A stretch of DNA of 27,469 bases from Phyllobacteriaceae bacterium UBA1940 (GTDB taxonomy: Bacteria > Pseudomonadota > Alphaproteobacteria > Rhizobiales > Rhizobiaceae). How positions within the stretch are numbered: position 1 is the stretch's first letter; every line of letters starts with the position of its first letter. Position numbers and translations under genes: made by a program. The notes under the pieces were generated by a model. It ran no database searches, was not told the origin of the DNA, and saw only the letters and a program-made list of their open reading frames with translations. Of the stretch, positions 24,796 to 27,469 are shown in pieces. Where the stretch lies: positions 24,325-51,793 of the forward strand of contig DDFA01000109.1 of the NCBI GenBank assembly GCA_002336975.1, written 5' to 3'.

Positions 24796-27469
24796 ATGAA
24801 CGCACCCTTTAAGTCGCGCGCTGCGAAGCCAACGGCCAATCCACTGCCCCCGTCGGCGGAGTTGCCGATCCGCTACGACTATTTCCAGGAGGACCGGCTG
24901 CGCCGCCTCGGCGCGGATCTGGCCAAAGGCGAGCAACTCAGCTTCCAGGGCCTCGGCGAATTCGACTTTCATGCGCGCATCAAGGACGACGCGGCCCGAA
25001 TTCTGCGGGTCTATCAGTCGACCAATGCGGCGCAGGCGCACGGCGACTCCATCACGCCGGCGGCGCAATGGTTGCTCGACAACAACTACCTGATCGAAGA
25101 AAGCATCGTGCAGATCAGGCGCGACCTGCCCAAGCGGTTCTATCGCGAACTGCCGTCGGTCAAGCTTCCCAGCGGGGCGGCGGCGCCGCGGACGCTGGTG
25201 ATCGCCTGGGCTTATGTTGCGCACACCGACAGCACCATTTCGCCCGACAGCCTGCGCGCGCTCGTGCAGTCTTACCAGGACGTCGAGCCGCTGAAAATCG
25301 GCGAATTGTGGGCGCTTCCGTCGTTCATCCGGTTCGTGCTGGTGGAAAACCTGCGCCGGCTGGCGATGCGCGTCGAACGCGCCCGGCTGATGCAAGTGAT
25401 CGCCAACCAGACGGCCGACAAGCTGTTGCTGGAAGACAACGGCGCTGCGCAGACCGAGTTGCTGTCAGCCTATGTCGAGCACGCGCGCGACGCATCGTTT
25501 GCAACCCAGTTCCTCTATCGCCTGCGCGACGGATCGAAGAGCGCCGGCGCGGCGCTGATGTGGCTCGAAAACGAGCTTGAACGACACGGACTGGACGCCG
25601 AGGCGATCACCCGGATCGAGCATCAGACGCTCGCCAGCGGCAACGTCACGATGGGCAACATCGTTCGCGGCCTGAGATTGTGCAACGACGTCGACTGGAC
25701 CGAATGGTTCGAGAGCGTCAGCCGCGTCGACGCGCTGCTGCGGGCGGGGACCAATCTGGAACTGCTCGATTTCCAGTCGCGCGACCAGTACCGCGCCGAA
25801 ATCGAGCGTCTGGCGCGCCGGTCGGCGCAAAGCGAAACCGAGGTGGCGCGACAGGCGATCGAGATGTCGAATGCCGCCGCCGCTGACGCCGGCGGCGATC
25901 CCGATTTTGCCGATATCGGCTATTTCCTGGTCGGCTCGCGCCGGCCGGAACTCGAGCGGGGGATCGGCTACAAGGCAGCCCCGCACGAAAGGCTGTTTCG
26001 CGTTTTCCAGCGCGGCAGCTGGCTGTCGCTCGCCGTGCCGATCATGGCGCTGACGGCGGTCTTCGTCGCCATTGCCGCGACGGTCACCAGCGCGGCCGGC
26101 ATTTCCGGCGGCTGGGCGTTTCTGATGCTGGCGCTGTTTGTGCTGCCGGCGGTTGAAGGCGCAGTCGGCCTGTTCAACACGCTGACGCTTTTGTTCATGC
26201 GGCCGACCCGACTGATCGGCTACGAATACAAGGATGGCGTTCCCGCCGAGGCGCGCACGCTTGTGGTGGTGCCGACGCTGATCGGCTCGCGCGCCGACGT
26301 CGAGGAGATGGTTCACCGGCTGGAGGTCCACTACCTCGCCAATATGCGGGGCGAGGTCTACTATGCCCTGCTGTCGGACTGGCCGGACGCCAAGACCGAG
26401 GAGAACGAACGCGATCTCGATGTGCTCGCCTATGCGCGGGCCGAGATCGCCGAACTCAACCGGCGTTATCCGCCGGGCGTCGCACAGCGTTTCCACCTGC
26501 TCCACCGCCGCCGCCTGTTCAACGAGGCGGAAGGCGCTTGGATGGGCTGGGAGCGCAAGCGCGGCAAGCTGGACGAATTGAACCTGTTGCTGCGCGGCGA
26601 TCCGGACACGACATTCATGCCGCTCGACGCGGCGCTGCCGCCCGACATCGTGCATGTGCTGACGCTTGACGCCGACACGCGGATGACGCGCGATGCGGCG
26701 ACGCATCTTGCCGGCAAGCTGGCGCACCCGATGAACCGGCCGAAACTCGATGAGGCCGGCCGTCTGGTGGTGCGCGGCTACGGCATCTTGCAGCCGCGCG
26801 TCACCGCGTCGCTGACCACCGGCGACGAAACCTCGTTCTTCCAGCGGGTGTTTTCGGCCAATCGTGGCCTTGACCCCTATGTGTTCGCCGTCTCCGATCT
26901 CTACCAGGATGTGTTCGGCAAGGGCACCTTCACCGGCAAGGGTCTCTACAATGTCGACGCGATGATCGCCGCGTTGCGCGGCCGCATCGCCGAAAACTCG
27001 GTGCTGAGCCACGACCTGCTCGAAGGCGCGTTCGTCTCCGCCGCGCTGGTGAGCGACATCGAGGTTGTCGAGGACTATCCGGCGCAATATCCGGTCGATG
27101 CATCGCGCCACCACCGCTGGGCGCGCGGCGACTGGCAATTGCTGCCGTGGATTCTGGGCGCCGGACATCCGGCCGCCGGCGCGGGCGGCAAGGCGACCGG
27201 CGTCCCGATCATCGGCCGCTGGAAAATGGTCGACAATCTGCGCCGCACGCTGACGGCGCCGGTGACCATCGTCGCCCTGATCGCCGGCTGGCTTCTTCCT
27301 GTCCATGCGGCGGTCATCTGGACGCTGTTCGTCCTCTCGACGATCGTCCTGCCGGCGCTGATTCCCGTCGCGGCGGCGGTCCCTCCGCGCGGGCCCGGGA
27401 TCACGATCGCCAGCCACCTGCGCGCGCTCGGCGGCGATTTCCGTCTCGCCCTCGCGCTGTCGGCGCTCA
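24796..27469 (+). CDS. ndvB: Cyclic beta-1,2-glucan synthase NdvB (ChvB/Cgs), N-terminal third
   Basis: These 891 codons are the start of a very large inner-membrane enzyme (usually about 2800-2900 residues) that builds cyclic beta-1,2-glucan from UDP-glucose; the rest lies beyond the right edge. The cytoplasmic N-terminal region (about residues 1-410) is followed by membrane segments near 415-470 and a GT84-type glycosyltransferase domain. Catalytic-type motifs are visible: LTLDADTRM (Asp625 and Asp627), the segment FGKGTFTGKGLYNVDAM, and RHHRWARGDWQ (residues 771-781), equivalent to the (Q/R)xxRW motif of processive transferases. Another membrane pair begins near residue 820. ATG 24796 follows a weak ribosome site. 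The family is characteristic of Rhizobiales and Brucella. Confidence 0.93.
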   Translation, partial: MNAPFKSRAAKPTANPLPPSAELPIRYDYFQEDRLRRLGADLAKGEQLSFQGLGEFDFHARIKDDAARILRVYQSTNAAQAHGDSITPAAQWLLDNNYLIEESIVQIRRDLPKRFYRELPSVKLPSGAAAPRTLVIAWAYVAHTDSTISPDSLRALVQSYQDVEPLKIGELWALPSFIRFVLVENLRRLAMRVERARLMQVIANQTADKLLLEDNGAAQTELLSAYVEHARDASFATQFLYRLRDGSKSAGAALMWLENELERHGLDAEAITRIEHQTLASGNVTMGNIVRGLRLCNDVDWTEWFESVSRVDALLRAGTNLELLDFQSRDQYRAEIERLARRSAQSETEVARQAIEMSNAAAADAGGDPDFADIGYFLVGSRRPELERGIGYKAAPHERLFRVFQRGSWLSLAVPIMALTAVFVAIAATVTSAAGISGGWAFLMLALFVLPAVEGAVGLFNTLTLLFMRPTRLIGYEYKDGVPAEARTLVVVPTLIGSRADVEEMVHRLEVHYLANMRGEVYYALLSDWPDAKTEENERDLDVLAYARAEIAELNRRYPPGVAQRFHLLHRRRLFNEAEGAWMGWERKRGKLDELNLLLRGDPDTTFMPLDAALPPDIVHVLTLDADTRMTRDAATHLAGKLAHPMNRPKLDEAGRLVVRGYGILQPRVTASLTTGDETSFFQRVFSANRGLDPYVFAVSDLYQDVFGKGTFTGKGLYNVDAMIAALRGRIAENSVLSHDLLEGAFVSAALVSDIEVVEDYPAQYPVDASRHHRWARGDWQLLPWILGAGHPAAGAGGKATGVPIIGRWKMVDNLRRTLTAPVTIVALIAGWLLPVHAAVIWTLFVLSTIVLPALIPVAAAVPPRGPGITIASHLRALGGDFRLALALSAL

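Noticed and set aside
25465..27417. 650-codon minus-strand frame opposite ndvB
   Set aside because: Same artefact: Arg/His/Asp-rich product without motifs, exactly opposite the conserved glucan synthase.

Overview
The window looks like a chromosomal segment of a high-G+C alphaproteobacterium of the order Hyphomicrobiales (Rhizobiales), most likely near Mesorhizobium or another Phyllobacteriaceae genus. The strongest pointer is the pair ndvA and ndvB (cyclic beta-1,2-glucan exporter and synthase) at the right end. The density of uptake systems and the palindromic intergenic elements fit the same group. No rRNA, tRNA, insertion sequence or CRISPR array was seen, and no gene-free stretch exceeds 300 bases. 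The strain cannot be named from sequence alone.

Layout. (1) 1-383, minus: N-terminus of an RND-type efflux membrane fusion protein, cut by the window edge. (2) 559-1392, minus: an RpiR/SIS regulator, divergent from (3) 1507-10284, plus: an N-formylglutamate-amidohydrolase-family enzyme, a three-part TRAP transporter, a glutamine-synthetase-family ligase, an inserted DUF7662/PIN toxin-antitoxin pair, an aldehyde dehydrogenase and an iron-containing alcohol dehydrogenase. (4) 10452-14381, plus: an ABC importer of the iron(III)/polyamine type (binding protein, two permeases, ATPase). (5) 20302 down to 14395, minus: an agmatinase-family ureohydrolase, a second polyamine-type ABC importer and a nitrilase-superfamily amidase, with a class I/II aminotransferase (20448-21623) divergent from it. 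(6) 21644-27469: ndvA and galU on minus, and ndvB on plus running off the window.

How the genes may work together. Block 3 has the parts of a gamma-glutamylation route: a ligase attaches glutamate to an amine, an alcohol dehydrogenase and an aldehyde dehydrogenase oxidise the far end, and an amidohydrolase releases the product. The ligase has Phe where glutamine synthetase carries the ammonium-site flap Glu, which argues for an amine other than ammonia. Block 5 pairs an importer with a ureohydrolase, an amidase and an aminotransferase, a set that suits breakdown of a guanidino compound such as 4-guanidinobutyramide or 4-guanidinobutyrate. Block 6 couples UDP-glucose synthesis to its use and export as cyclic glucan.

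A repeated architectural feature is a strong hairpin directly after each of the three solute-binding-protein genes, regardless of transporter family. Function claims are inferred from motifs read by eye; no database search was possible.
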